DNA from: DASUAO01 sp035763745
Lineage (GTDB): Bacteria > Actinomycetota > Acidimicrobiia > IMCC26256 > PALSA-555
DNA: 64,000 nucleotides
Reading direction: 5' to 3'
Assembly: GCA_035763745.1 (NCBI GenBank)
Contig: DASUAO010000030.1
Span: 45,019 to 109,018, forward strand
How positions within the stretch are numbered: the first letter of the stretch is position 1; each line of letters begins with the position of its first letter. Position numbers and translations under genes: made by a program. The notes below the pieces were generated by a model. It ran no database searches and was not told the origin of the DNA. It worked only from the letters and a program-made list of their open reading frames with translations. Positions 43,879 to 51,330 of this stretch are shown piece after piece.

Positions 43879-44094
43879 CTAGTTGTTGGAGGGGGGCACC
43901 ACGGTCTGCGACTCGGGCGTCGGCGCGCGGTCCTTGATGCGCTCGATCCCCAGCTCGTAGGCAGCCTGCACCTTCGACAGCGGGCTGCTCGCCACGAACG
44001 AACGGAGCTGCTCGTAGCGTTCCCGGCCGGCCTTGGCGCCGAGGTAGTACCCGGCGCCGAATCCGATGATGACTCCCAGTCGGAACTTCGGCAT
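43879..44094 (-). CDS. Small membrane protein (YtxH-like)
   Basis: 71 residues. One short glycine-rich hydrophobic helix (LGVIIGFGAGYYLGAKAG) at the N-terminus followed by a charged amphipathic helix. This pattern is typical of YtxH-like or related envelope-stress small proteins of unknown function. Confidence 0.6.
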   Translation of the reverse strand: MPKFRLGVIIGFGAGYYLGAKAGRERYEQLRSFVASSPLSKVQAAYELGIERIKDRAPTPESQTVVPPSNN

Positions 44095-44120
44095 GCCCCG
44101 ATGGTGTCACACCTCGGCCG

Positions 44121-44126
44121 TACGGT
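44121..44126 (+). promoter_or_regulatory. -10 box, leaderless, for the decayed HTH gene
   Basis: TACGGT, 7 nt before ATG 44134. The promoter has survived although the gene is broken. Confidence 0.4.
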
Positions 44127-44133
44127 CCGAACC

Positions 44134-44429
44134 ATGGGAGATCGCGGCAAGGTGCGAGAACAGGAGGCGGCCCGCGCGCTGCGCGCCCGAGGCGTCACCC
44201 TCGCCGATATCGCGGCCCGATCGACGCGGCGCAACTTCATTGGTCCCGCGTCACCAATGTTCCGCTGACGCAGTTCCGGAGGGCGTATCGGCCAAGGGAG
44301 CACTCGACGATCCGGAGCACGAAGTGCGAGTACGGCTGCTGCTACGTGTACTTCTCCTGCTCGAGAACGCATCGACAGATCATGGGTCGGATTCGGGCGC
44401 TGCTATCGTCGGAAACCCTTCCGGGGTAG
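44134..44429 (+). pseudogene. Decayed helix-turn-helix gene ending inside tRNA-Asn
   Basis: The first frame (44134-44268) encodes a 44-residue peptide with an HTH-like start (KVREQEAARALRARGVTLAD, then IAARS), which then stops. A different frame from about 44237 continues with QLHWSRVTNVPLTQFRRAYRP, then GCCYVYFSCSRTHRQIMGRI and RALLSSETLPG before a TAG at 44427-44429. The two pieces look like the N- and C-terminal parts of one family joined by an internal deletion and frameshift. The TAG is made of bases belonging to the following tRNA gene. Family name is not certain; the reconstruction rests on the sequence pattern and on my memory of similar actinobacterial proteins. Confidence 0.6.
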
Positions 44430-44491
44430 CTCAATGGTGGAGCAGCGGCCTGTTAAGCCGACGGTTGTGGGTTCGAGTCCCACCCCCGGAG
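44420..44491 (+). tRNA. tRNA-Asn (GTT)
   Basis: 72-nt cloverleaf: acceptor TCCGGGG/CCCCGGA, D stem GCTC/GAGC, anticodon stem GCGGC/GCCGA (one G-A mismatch) with loop CTGTTAA, T stem GTGGG/CCCAC with TTCGAGT, discriminator G as usual for Asn. No CCA encoded. TATCGT at 44404-44409 is a suitable -10 box. Confidence 0.95.
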
Positions 44492-44509
44492 CACGTCGAG
44501 CGACCGAGC

Positions 44510-45394
44510 TCACCTTCCCGCGAGACCCTGGACCACCTTCGCCAGCGACGAGAAGTCCTCGCGTCCGTAGCCGGCCGCGCTCGCGGCGCCGAGCAGCTGG
44601 CGCACGATCCCCGAGGTGAAGAGCGGCGTCCCGGCCCTCGAGGCGTGCGCGATGGCGAGGTCGAGATCCTTGGCCATCAGGTCGGTCATGAATCCCGGCG
44701 CCCATCCGTTCGATGCCGGGCTGTCGGGCACCACGCCCGCAGCGGGGAGCCGGGTCCTCACCGCGACGCAGTCACCGCTCGCATGGGTCAGCACCTCGTG
44801 GAGCCGATGGAGGTCGACTCCTGCCTCGGCCGCCATGACGGTCGCCTCGGCCGTCGCGAGCATCTGGGCGGCGTAGACGAGGTTGTTGCAGAGCTTGACG
44901 ACCTGGCCCATGCCGGGACCGCCCACGTGCACGATGTGGTCCGCGAACGCGTCGAGGACCGGGCGCGCCTCGTCGAGCACGGCCTCGTCCCCGCCCACCA
45001 TGAGGGTGAGCGTCCCCTTCTCCGCCCCGGCCGTGCCTCCGGACAGCGGGGCTTCGAGGTACCGGCTGCCCGCAGCCTCCACGCGCCGGTGCTGGGCCCG
45101 TTCCACCTCGGGGTCGATCGTGGAAGTGTCGACGACGATCGTCCCCGTGGTGAGCGCGGGGAGCGCGACGTCGAGGACGTCCTCGACGTCGGGGGAGCTG
45201 GGGACGCAGAGGATCATCACGTCGCTCGCGGCCGCGACCCCGGCCGGACCGTCGCCCTCGACGGCTCCGAACGCGACCGCGGTGTCGATCGGCCCCCGTC
45301 CTCGCGACGACACCGTGACGTCGTGGCCAGCCGAGACGAGGTGCCGGGTCATCGGCAGCCCCATCGCTCCCAGTCCCACGAAGCCGACGCGCAT
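44510..45394 (-). CDS. 3-hydroxyisobutyrate dehydrogenase-family oxidoreductase
   Basis: 294 residues. N-terminal Rossmann fold MRVGFVGLGAMGLPMTRHL, then VDTSTIDPEVERAQ and LEAPLSGGTAGAEKGTLTLM (substrate-binding SGG motif). The catalytic Lys is in GMGQVVKLCNNL. The family includes beta-hydroxyacid dehydrogenases for hydroxyisobutyrate, tartronate semialdehyde and similar acids; which one cannot be told. ATG 45394 has GAGGGGAAG upstream. Reads towards tRNA-Asn. Confidence 0.88.
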   Translation of the reverse strand: MRVGFVGLGAMGLPMTRHLVSAGHDVTVSSRGRGPIDTAVAFGAVEGDGPAGVAAASDVMILCVPSSPDVEDVLDVALPALTTGTIVVDTSTIDPEVERAQHRRVEAAGSRYLEAPLSGGTAGAEKGTLTLMVGGDEAVLDEARPVLDAFADHIVHVGGPGMGQVVKLCNNLVYAAQMLATAEATVMAAEAGVDLHRLHEVLTHASGDCVAVRTRLPAAGVVPDSPASNGWAPGFMTDLMAKDLDLAIAHASRAGTPLFTSGIVRQLLGAASAAGYGREDFSSLAKVVQGLAGR

Positions 45395-45475
45395 CGCTTC
45401 CCCTCGACGTCCGAGCCGATCCCGCCGTACGGCGACGTTGACGATACCAGTCGCTCTCCGCGAGGGTGATCGAGG

Positions 45476-45730
45476 ATGGATCAGCTGCTCTTCGTCTCCC
45501 AGTTCCGCGACCCCCGGCCCGACGCGCGAGTTCTGCTGCGCGTGCCCGACGGGGCGCTCGATCCCGATGTCGCGGGTGCGTCCATGAGTCGCATCGGTCA
45601 TCCCCTCGCATGGTGGTTCGCCGAGGACGAGGACCGGGTGAGCTCCACCAGCCTCGGGCACTTCCCGCACGCGTGGGAGAGCCCTGACTGCCTCCGTCAT
45701 CTCGCCGGCGCGCTCGGCGAAGGCGACTGA
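45476..45730 (+). CDS. Small hypothetical protein
   Basis: 84 residues, acidic and rich in Asp, Arg and Pro, with two tryptophans in LAWWFAEDED. No membrane segment and no family recognised. GAGG lies close upstream of the ATG. Third positions are G/C-rich like the neighbours, but the short length keeps this tentative. Confidence 0.4.
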   Translation: MDQLLFVSQFRDPRPDARVLLRVPDGALDPDVAGASMSRIGHPLAWWFAEDEDRVSSTSLGHFPHAWESPDCLRHLAGALGEGD

Positions 45731-45759
45731 ACCACCGCCGACATCCGTTCGGGAACGCG

Positions 45760-45765
45760 TAGGGT
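45760..45765 (+). promoter_or_regulatory. -10 box, leaderless, for the RidA gene
   Basis: TAGGGT, 6 nt before GTG 45772. Confidence 0.4.
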
Positions 45766-45771
45766 CGGGGA

Positions 45772-46239
45772 GTGTTCGACGCGCGCGTGGCCGAGCTGGG
45801 CCTGGTCCTCCCGGGGCCGTTCCCGCCCCACGACCCTCTCGATCCCGTCGTCGTCCACGGTGGGACGGCGCGAACGTCGGGGTGCCTCCCTCGGAACCAC
45901 GACGGCGTGCTCCACGCCACCGGGTTGCTCGGACGCGAGGTCGCGACGGAGGTGGGGGTCGAGTGCGCCGAATGGTGCGCGCTCAACGCGCTGTCGCTCC
46001 TACGGGCCGAGCTCGGGTCGCTCGACGCGATCGAGCGGGTGCTCACGGTGCAGGGGTTCGTCGCCTGCACGGGCGAGTTCACCGCCCAACCGAAGGTGGT
46101 CGACGGTGCGAGCCGGATCCTGCACGACGTGTTCGGCGACCGTGGACGTCACACGCGCTCCGCGTTGGGCGTCGCGGCCCTGCCGCGTGGTGGACCGGTC
46201 GAGATCGAGGTCATCGTGGCACTCCGGGATCCACGATGA
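45772..46239 (+). CDS. RidA family protein
   Basis: 155 residues. TGLLGREVATEVGVECAEWCALNALSLLRAELGSLDAIERVLTVQGFV follows the RidA/YjgF fold, and the end has GRHTRSALGVAALPRGGPVEIEVIVAL, with the Arg used for substrate carboxylate binding and the EVE strand. RidA proteins hydrolyse reactive enamine/imine intermediates. This divergent subgroup may have another substrate. The stop overlaps the next gene as ATGA. Confidence 0.82.
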   Translation: MFDARVAELGLVLPGPFPPHDPLDPVVVHGGTARTSGCLPRNHDGVLHATGLLGREVATEVGVECAEWCALNALSLLRAELGSLDAIERVLTVQGFVACTGEFTAQPKVVDGASRILHDVFGDRGRHTRSALGVAALPRGGPVEIEVIVALRDPR

Positions 46240-46937
46240 CGCGCGCGACCGCAGGTGGGGGACGCGACGTGACGAAAAGTCGCAACCCCGAGCTCGAGGT
46301 CATCAGCTTCCCGAACCTCGCAGAGCTGCGGGTCCGCCTGCCGCGCATGCTGCTGGGGCTCTTCGTGCTGGGGACGGGCATCGCGCTCACCATCGAGGCC
46401 CGCCTCGGGGTGAGCCCCTACGACGTCCTGCATCAAGGCCTCTCCGAGGTCACCGGGCTCTCGTTCGGCGTGGTCGTCGTCCTGCTCGGGCTGGCCATCC
46501 TCGTGGTCTGGATCCCGCTCGGCCAGCGGTTCGGAGTGGGCACCCTGATCAACACCCTGACGGTCGGCTTCATCGTCGACCTCTGGCTCGAGCTGCTCAG
46601 CCGACCGGAGGACGCGGCGCTGCGCTGGGTGATGCTGGTGGTCGGTGTGGTGGTCACCGCGTTGGGGATCGGGCTCTACATCGGCGCCGGTCTCGGCCCC
46701 GGGCCGCGCGACGGCCTGATGACCGGCATCGCCGCGAAGGGCCTACCCATCTGGGCCGTCCGGACCGGTCTGGAGCTCGTGGCACTGGTCGCGGGCTGGG
46801 CGTTGGGCGGAAACGTGGGCGTCGGCACGGTCCTCTTCGCGTTCGCGATCGGTCCGCTCGGTCACTGGTTCCTGAACCGCTTGCACCTCGGAGTGGGCGG
46901 AGTGGATCCTGATCCGCTCGCGACGGTCGGGGAGTGA
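46236..46937 (+). CDS. YczE/YyaS-type membrane protein
   Basis: 233 residues with about five hydrophobic helices. GLFVLGTGIALTIEARLGVSPYDVLHQGLS and a second GLYIGAGLGPGPRDGLMTGI repeat share the G-P-x-D pattern that defines the YczE/YitT-like family. Function unknown. ATG 46236 overlaps the RidA stop; GTG 46269 with a GGGGGA site is the alternative. The two conserved G-P-D motifs suggest an internally duplicated fold. Confidence 0.8.
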   Translation: MTRATAGGGRDVTKSRNPELEVISFPNLAELRVRLPRMLLGLFVLGTGIALTIEARLGVSPYDVLHQGLSEVTGLSFGVVVVLLGLAILVVWIPLGQRFGVGTLINTLTVGFIVDLWLELLSRPEDAALRWVMLVVGVVVTALGIGLYIGAGLGPGPRDGLMTGIAAKGLPIWAVRTGLELVALVAGWALGGNVGVGTVLFAFAIGPLGHWFLNRLHLGVGGVDPDPLATVGE

Positions 46938-46944
46938 CGGCGCG

Positions 46945-47919
46945 GTGACGGTTCGCATCGGGGTGGTCGGGACGGGCTTCGGCGCGCGGGTCGTCGCGCC
47001 GGTCTTCGACGCGACCGAGGGCTGTGAGGTGGTCGAGGTCGTCTCCGCTCGCAACGACGCCGACGTCGCCAACCTCTGCGACCGCCAGGACGTCGACCTG
47101 GTGACCGTGCACTCACCCCCGTTCCGACACGTGTCCCACGTGCGGCGGGCCCTCGCGGCCGGGCACGCGGTGATGTGCGACAAGCCGTTCGGCAAGAACG
47201 GCGGCGACGCGCAGACGATGCTCGCGGCGGCCGAGACGGCCGAGTGCCTGCACCTCGTCAACTTCGAGTTCCGTTACGACCCGATGCGGATCCTCCTCCG
47301 CACGCTCATCCGTGACGGTGCGGTCGGCACTCCTGAACGTGTGTTGTGGACCCACTGGAGCTCGGGCTCGCGTGTGCCACTCCGTCCGTACGGATGGCTG
47401 TTCGAGCGGGCGCTCGGTGGCGGCTGGCTCGGAGCGTGGGGATCGCACACGATCGACGCGCTCCGATGGATCTTCGGTGAGGTGCTGACCGGCCATGGTG
47501 AGGCGCGCACGGTCATCGACGAGCGTCCAGATGCCGAAGGTGTGCTGCACCACTGCGACGCCGAGGACTCCTTCACGGCCTGGCTCACGCTCGACGGTGG
47601 GACCGCAGTCACGATCGACTCCACGTTCGTGGCGCCGGCGTCGATCGCGCCCCGGATCGTCGTTCTCGGCGAGGAAGGCGTGCTCGAATGCATCGCAGAT
47701 GCACGCATCGTCGTGCGGCGGGCGGACGGGACGCGTGACGTGCACGAGCGGACGTCGACCGAGGGGGACCCCCACTACGAGCCGATGCGGCGGTGGGCGG
47801 AGGTGGTGCGCGACGCGGTCGACGCGGGGTCGGCACCCATCGGCGTCCCGACCTTCGAGGACGGGCTGGCCTGCGCCCGTGTCCTCGATCACATCGGTCG
47901 TCAGCCGGCCACCGCGTAG
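46945..47919 (+). CDS. Gfo/Idh/MocA-family oxidoreductase
   Basis: 324 residues. N-terminal Rossmann fold IGVVGTGFGARVVAP; then VDLVTVHSPPFRHVSHVRRAL and HAVMCDKPFGKNGGDAQ, the family's CEKP-like motif with catalytic Lys. The C-terminal alpha/beta domain contains GGGWLGAWGSHTIDALRWIFG. Family enzymes oxidise or reduce sugars and inositols with NAD(P). Substrate unknown. GTG start 7 nt after the membrane protein; the 3' end overlaps a decayed gene by 19 bp. Confidence 0.85.
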   Translation: MTVRIGVVGTGFGARVVAPVFDATEGCEVVEVVSARNDADVANLCDRQDVDLVTVHSPPFRHVSHVRRALAAGHAVMCDKPFGKNGGDAQTMLAAAETAECLHLVNFEFRYDPMRILLRTLIRDGAVGTPERVLWTHWSSGSRVPLRPYGWLFERALGGGWLGAWGSHTIDALRWIFGEVLTGHGEARTVIDERPDAEGVLHHCDAEDSFTAWLTLDGGTAVTIDSTFVAPASIAPRIVVLGEEGVLECIADARIVVRRADGTRDVHERTSTEGDPHYEPMRRWAEVVRDAVDAGSAPIGVPTFEDGLACARVLDHIGRQPATA

Positions 47920-48556
47920 GACGACGCCAGCTCGAACACGCGCTCCCAGCCCGACGCGGCGATCCCGAGCGCGCCCAGCCGGGCGTTCGCCTCGTGCTCG
48001 GCCTCGTCGGCGTCGGGGTGTCGGAGGGCGCGCAGCGCGCGCCCGAGCCATCCGGACGATCGCCTGGTCGAGCCGGGCCTGGGTGTCGTCGGTCTCCGAG
48101 ACGACCTCGTCGAAGACCTCGACGGTGTCTTCATCGCCCTGCTGCGGGTGCGTGAAGCCCCGGGCAATGCCGAGCTGGGCGCGGTCGAGATACGTGCCGG
48201 GGTCCTCGTCGTAGGAAGGGTGCGCGAGCTCGGCTGCATCGCCGGTGCGTCCCGCGGCGACGTACGCGAGCGCGGCACGGTCGGCCGGGCCGAGCCGACC
48301 CTCACCGCGGGCGGGCTCGAGCTCGGCGATGGCTTCAGGTGCGCGGGCGGCCTGGAGCAGCGCGAGGGCCATGGTGCGGCGCAGCGCGGTCAACCGCTCG
48401 CCAAGGTGGCGACCGGATCGTCGCGACCCTTGACCGCGAGTGATCCGAGGTCCTCGTAGCCGATCGCGTCGAGCGTCGCGGCCTGGGTGGGCGGCCCCAC
48501 GAGCACCTGGCCGGGCGCCGCGGCCGAGCGCTCGCGCCGCAGGCGGGGCAGTCCAC
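47901..48556 (-). pseudogene. Remnant of a cyclase/TPR regulatory protein
   Basis: Minus-strand coding pieces in three frames. From GTG 48556: VDCPACGASARP, the start of an N-terminal zinc ribbon. A second frame has GQVLVGPPTQAATLDAIGYEDLGSLAV, the end of a class III nucleotide cyclase domain (LVG...T...I.YE.LG.L.VKG pattern). A third carries TPR-like helices (ERLTALRRTMALALLQAAR, then AALAYVAAGRTGDAAELAH), and the closing helices GWERVFELASS shift frame once more. The catalytic cyclase and ATPase parts are missing. It resembles the large zinc-ribbon/cyclase/ATPase/TPR proteins of actinobacteria after big deletions. Confidence 0.65.
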
Positions 48557-48562
48557 GGGTTC

Positions 48563-48572
48563 AGCCTACGAT
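48563..48572. promoter_or_regulatory. Overlapping divergent -10 boxes
   Basis: On the minus strand TAGGCT (48568-48563) lies 6 nt before GTG 48556 of the decayed cyclase gene. On the plus strand TACGAT (48567-48572) points towards the dehydratase gene, about 80 nt ahead of its start. The two hexamers overlap by 2 bp. Confidence 0.35.
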
Positions 48573-48652
48573 CTCGCCGGAGGACCCGATGCCGAGATGT
48601 CCGCCGGTTTGGCTCCGGGCGTGGGTGGGCCGAGAATGGGGAGATGCCGAAG

Positions 48653-48940
48653 ATGCCGCGACTCGACGACGACCAGATCTCCGCCGGACTCGCGGAGCTC
48701 CCGGGCTGGGACCGGGAGGGCGACGAGATCGTCCGGGTCTTCGAGCTCGAGACCTTCCCGGCCGCGATCGCGTTCGTCGATCGCATCGCGGTGCTCGCGG
48801 AGGAGGCGGATCACCATCCCGACCTCGACATCCGGTACCGCCGGGTGCGGGTGGCGCTCACCACCCACGATGCCGGCGGATTGAGCCAGCTCGACTTCGA
48901 CCTGGCCGGCCGGATCCAGCAGTCCGCCACGACTGGGTGA
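48653..48940 (+). CDS. phhB: Pterin-4-alpha-carbinolamine dehydratase
   Basis: 95 residues, normal length. PRLDDDQISAGLAELPGWDREGD and AEEADHHPDLDIRYRRVRVALTTHDAGGLSQLDFDLA contain the catalytic EEADHHP motif and the closing GGLS...D helix. It recycles 4a-hydroxy-tetrahydropterin, or acts in pterin or cofactor metabolism where no aromatic hydroxylase is present. ATG 48653 has GGGGAG at a good distance; ATG 48644 sits almost on top of that site. Confidence 0.9.
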   Translation: MPRLDDDQISAGLAELPGWDREGDEIVRVFELETFPAAIAFVDRIAVLAEEADHHPDLDIRYRRVRVALTTHDAGGLSQLDFDLAGRIQQSATTG

Positions 48941-48944
48941 GGCG

Positions 48945-49370
48945 GTGCTGACCGCGATCGTCGCCGTCCTGCTGTTCGCGCTGATCGCCGCGCTGATCTT
49001 CGCGGTCGCGCGCGACCCCGGCCCCGGTCCCGCCGACGTCGCGGTGGCCTACGAGGAAGCCTGGGACCGGCTCGACTTCGACGCGCTCTGGACCCTGTCG
49101 GGCCCCGAGCTGCGCGACGGTATGGGCCGGCGTGAGTACGCCGACGCGAAGCGTTCGGCGTACGCGGCGCGACCCGAGCTCGGGGGGCTGGCATCGGCGG
49201 TCGTCGTCGAAGGTGTCGACGCCACGGGGGACGCGGCGGTCGTCCGCACCCGCCTGGTCCTCTCGGATGGTGACGACACGTGCAACGAGCTGCAGCTCGC
49301 TCGCCGTTCCGAGCGATGGGTGGTCGTCGGCTACCGCATGCTCGGCAGCGCGGAGTCGCCGGTGATCTGA
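48945..49370 (+). CDS. Membrane-anchored small protein of unknown function
   Basis: 141 residues. One N-terminal hydrophobic helix (AIVAVLLFALIAALIFAV) followed by an exported domain with DVAVAYEEAWDRLDFDALWTLSGPELRDGM and a closing ERWVVVGYRML strand. The helix-sheet pattern resembles the NTF2-like DUF4878 group. No catalytic residues known. GTG start 4 nt after the dehydratase stop, so probably cotranscribed. Confidence 0.6.
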   Translation: MLTAIVAVLLFALIAALIFAVARDPGPGPADVAVAYEEAWDRLDFDALWTLSGPELRDGMGRREYADAKRSAYAARPELGGLASAVVVEGVDATGDAAVVRTRLVLSDGDDTCNELQLARRSERWVVVGYRMLGSAESPVI

Positions 49371-49398
49371 GCGCGCCGCGTCACGGGGGCGCGCGTCG

Positions 49399-49821
49399 TC
49401 ATCCCGACCCGGATGCCGACCACCCGACCCACCGCTCCACGTCGATCACGATCGCAGGGCCGGTCGGCGGGTGGAGGCCGTACTGGCCCCGGTACTTCTC
49501 CTGGAGCGCGCCGAGGAGCGCGTCGAGCTCGGCGCCGTGCTCGACGACCCGGCCCCGACCGTCGAGGCGAACCCACCAGAGCGTGCTCCAGTCCTCCTCG
49601 AAGTGGTCGACGAGCATGCTGACGGTGGGGTTCAGGCGCACGTTGTCGAGGCGGCGGAGCCGGGTCGTCGTCTTCGGCTTCTGGTCGACGGAGGTGACGA
49701 TCTGGTCACCCGCCAGCGCGAAGCAGACGGGAACGAGATGGGGCCGGTGCTCCCGGCCGATCGTGGCGAGGCGTCCGACCCTCGCCTGAGCCACCCGCCG
49801 CCGCATCATCTGGGTGTCCAC
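49399..49821 (-). CDS. PPOX-class F420-dependent protein
   Basis: 140 residues, split beta-barrel. ARVGRLATIGREHRPHLVPVCFAL and TSVDQKPKTTTRLRRLDNVRLNPTVSMLVDHFEEDWSTLWWVRLDGRG follow the PPOX/FMN-binding family, in the subgroup (TIGR03668-like) that uses F420. Predicted to reduce an unknown substrate or bind a flavin-type cofactor. GTG start shared with a palindromic promoter region of the next gene. Confidence 0.8.
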   Translation of the reverse strand: MDTQMMRRRVAQARVGRLATIGREHRPHLVPVCFALAGDQIVTSVDQKPKTTTRLRRLDNVRLNPTVSMLVDHFEEDWSTLWWVRLDGRGRVVEHGAELDALLGALQEKYRGQYGLHPPTGPAIVIDVERWVGWSASGSG

Positions 49822-49827
49822 GACCGG

Positions 49828-49839
49828 GACGGTACCGTC
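49828..49839. promoter_or_regulatory. Palindromic double -10 box for divergent leaderless genes
   Basis: GACGGTACCGTC is a perfect 12-bp palindrome. Read rightwards it supplies TACCGT 6 nt before GTG 49845 (mobA). Read leftwards it supplies TACCGT 7 nt before GTG 49821 (PPOX gene). Both genes would be leaderless, and polymerase bound one way must exclude the other. Confidence 0.55.
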
Positions 49840-49844
49840 TCGGG

Positions 49845-50423
49845 GTGTCCACCGCGGCCCTACTGCTCACCGGCGGCGCCAGTCGTCGCCTCGGCACCGA
49901 CAAGGCGCGCCTCGTCGTCGACGGCGAGCGGCTCGTTGATCGGCTCGCGCGACTGCTGCTCGCCGAGTGCACGCCGGTGTTGGAGGTCGGACCCGGCTAC
50001 GGGAGCCTCTCGGCCGTCCGGGAGGAGCCACCCGGGGCGGGTCCGCTCGCTGCGGTCGCGGCAGGCGCCGAGGCGCTGGACGCCGGTGGGCACGTCGGTC
50101 CCGTGATCGTGATGGCGGTCGATCTCCCCGGCGTGACCGCCGAGCTCGTCGCTTGGCTCCGGGCCCACCCGACGTCTGCCTCGCTCGTCCCGGTCGTCGA
50201 CGATGTCGCCCAGGTGCTGTGCGCGCGCTACTCCGCCGACGCGCTCGGACGCGTATCGGGCCTGGTGGAACGAGGGAAGCGCTCGATGCACGCGCTCGTG
50301 GAGGTCACCACCGTGCACCGCGCGGGCATCGAGGAGTGGGGGCCGGTGGCCGACGCCGCGGCGTTTGCCGACGTCGACTCCCGCGCCGAGGCGGCCGCGG
50401 CCGGCATCGATCTGCCACGGTAG
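49845..50423 (+). CDS. mobA: Molybdenum cofactor guanylyltransferase-like protein
   Basis: 192 residues. ALLLTGGASRRLGTDKARLVVDGERL is the nucleotide-binding loop (LxGGxSxRxGxDK), followed by VIVMAVDLPGVTAELVAWL with the metal-binding Asp. MobA adds GMP to molybdopterin to make the bis-MGD cofactor. The neighbours fdhD and a molybdopterin oxidoreductase fit this role. Its TAG stop overlaps the -10 box of fdhD. Confidence 0.85.
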   Translation: MSTAALLLTGGASRRLGTDKARLVVDGERLVDRLARLLLAECTPVLEVGPGYGSLSAVREEPPGAGPLAAVAAGAEALDAGGHVGPVIVMAVDLPGVTAELVAWLRAHPTSASLVPVVDDVAQVLCARYSADALGRVSGLVERGKRSMHALVEVTTVHRAGIEEWGPVADAAAFADVDSRAEAAAAGIDLPR

Positions 50424-50426
50424 CCT
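50421..50426 (+). promoter_or_regulatory. -10 box, leaderless, for fdhD
   Basis: TAGCCT, 8 nt before GTG 50435; its first three bases are the mobA stop codon. Confidence 0.45.
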
Positions 50427-50434
50427 GACGGTTC

Positions 50435-51310
50435 GTGCTGCAACGCTCGAGGGACGAGGCCCGGGTCACCGGTGACGCGCGACGAGCGCGGCGAGCGGTC
50501 ACGGCCCTGCGGGTCGCCGCCTTCGACGGCAGCCGGGTGCACGAGCGGCCTGATCGGGTCGTCACCGAGGAGCCGATGGAGATCCGGCTCCAGGGGCCCG
50601 GGCAGCATCCGGAGCCGCTTGCCGTCACCATGCGCACGCCCGGCCACGACTTCGAGCTCGCCGTGGGCTTCTGCGCCACCGAAGGCGTCCTGACCGGACT
50701 CGACGCGCTCGACGAGGTCGCGTACTGCGTGGGCGACGAGGGGGAGCAGCACTACAACGTGGTGACACTGCGACTGCGTCGGCGGGTGGACCTCGGCCCG
50801 GCCCGCCGCTTCGTCGCCAGCGCGAGCTGCGGGATCTGCGGCAAGACCGCGCTCGACGACGTGACGGTCGCGACGCCCCCGGTCCCCGACGGGGCCGCGA
50901 TTCCACGATCGGTGCTCGCCGGTCTCCCCGCCACCTTGCGGGAGGCCCAGCACGTGTTCGAGGAGACCGGTGGGGTGCACGCGGCCGCGCTCTTCGACGT
51001 CGATGGGATCCTCCACGTGCTCCGCGAGGACGTGGGCCGGCACAACGCGGTCGACAAGGTGATCGGCCACGAGGTCCTCGCCGGACGGCTCCCGCTCGCG
51101 GACCGGGTGCTGCTCGTCTCGGGACGGGTCAGCTTCGAGATCGTGCAGAAGGCGGCCGTCGCCGGCATCCCCATGCTCTGCGCCGTGTCGGCGCCGTCGA
51201 GCCTCGCCGTCGCCGCGGCACGACGCCTGAACCAGACGCTCGTGGGCTTCCTGCGAGGCGACCGGCTCAACGTCTACACCGGCGTCGAGCGCGTCGATGG
51301 CGATGCATAG
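50435..51310 (+). CDS. fdhD: Formate dehydrogenase accessory sulfurtransferase FdhD
   Basis: 291 residues. TPGHDFELAVGFCATEGVL and ASCGICGK contain the conserved cysteines, with the CxxC pair that transfers sulfur to the molybdenum cofactor. NAVDKVIG and SGRVSFEIVQKAAVAGIP are further family blocks. FdhD activates formate dehydrogenase-type enzymes. The next gene encodes such an oxidoreductase, so the pairing is functional. Confidence 0.93.
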   Translation: MLQRSRDEARVTGDARRARRAVTALRVAAFDGSRVHERPDRVVTEEPMEIRLQGPGQHPEPLAVTMRTPGHDFELAVGFCATEGVLTGLDALDEVAYCVGDEGEQHYNVVTLRLRRRVDLGPARRFVASASCGICGKTALDDVTVATPPVPDGAAIPRSVLAGLPATLREAQHVFEETGGVHAAALFDVDGILHVLREDVGRHNAVDKVIGHEVLAGRLPLADRVLLVSGRVSFEIVQKAAVAGIPMLCAVSAPSSLAVAAARRLNQTLVGFLRGDRLNVYTGVERVDGDA

Positions 51311-51330
51311 CCCAGTGCGTCGGTAGCCGG

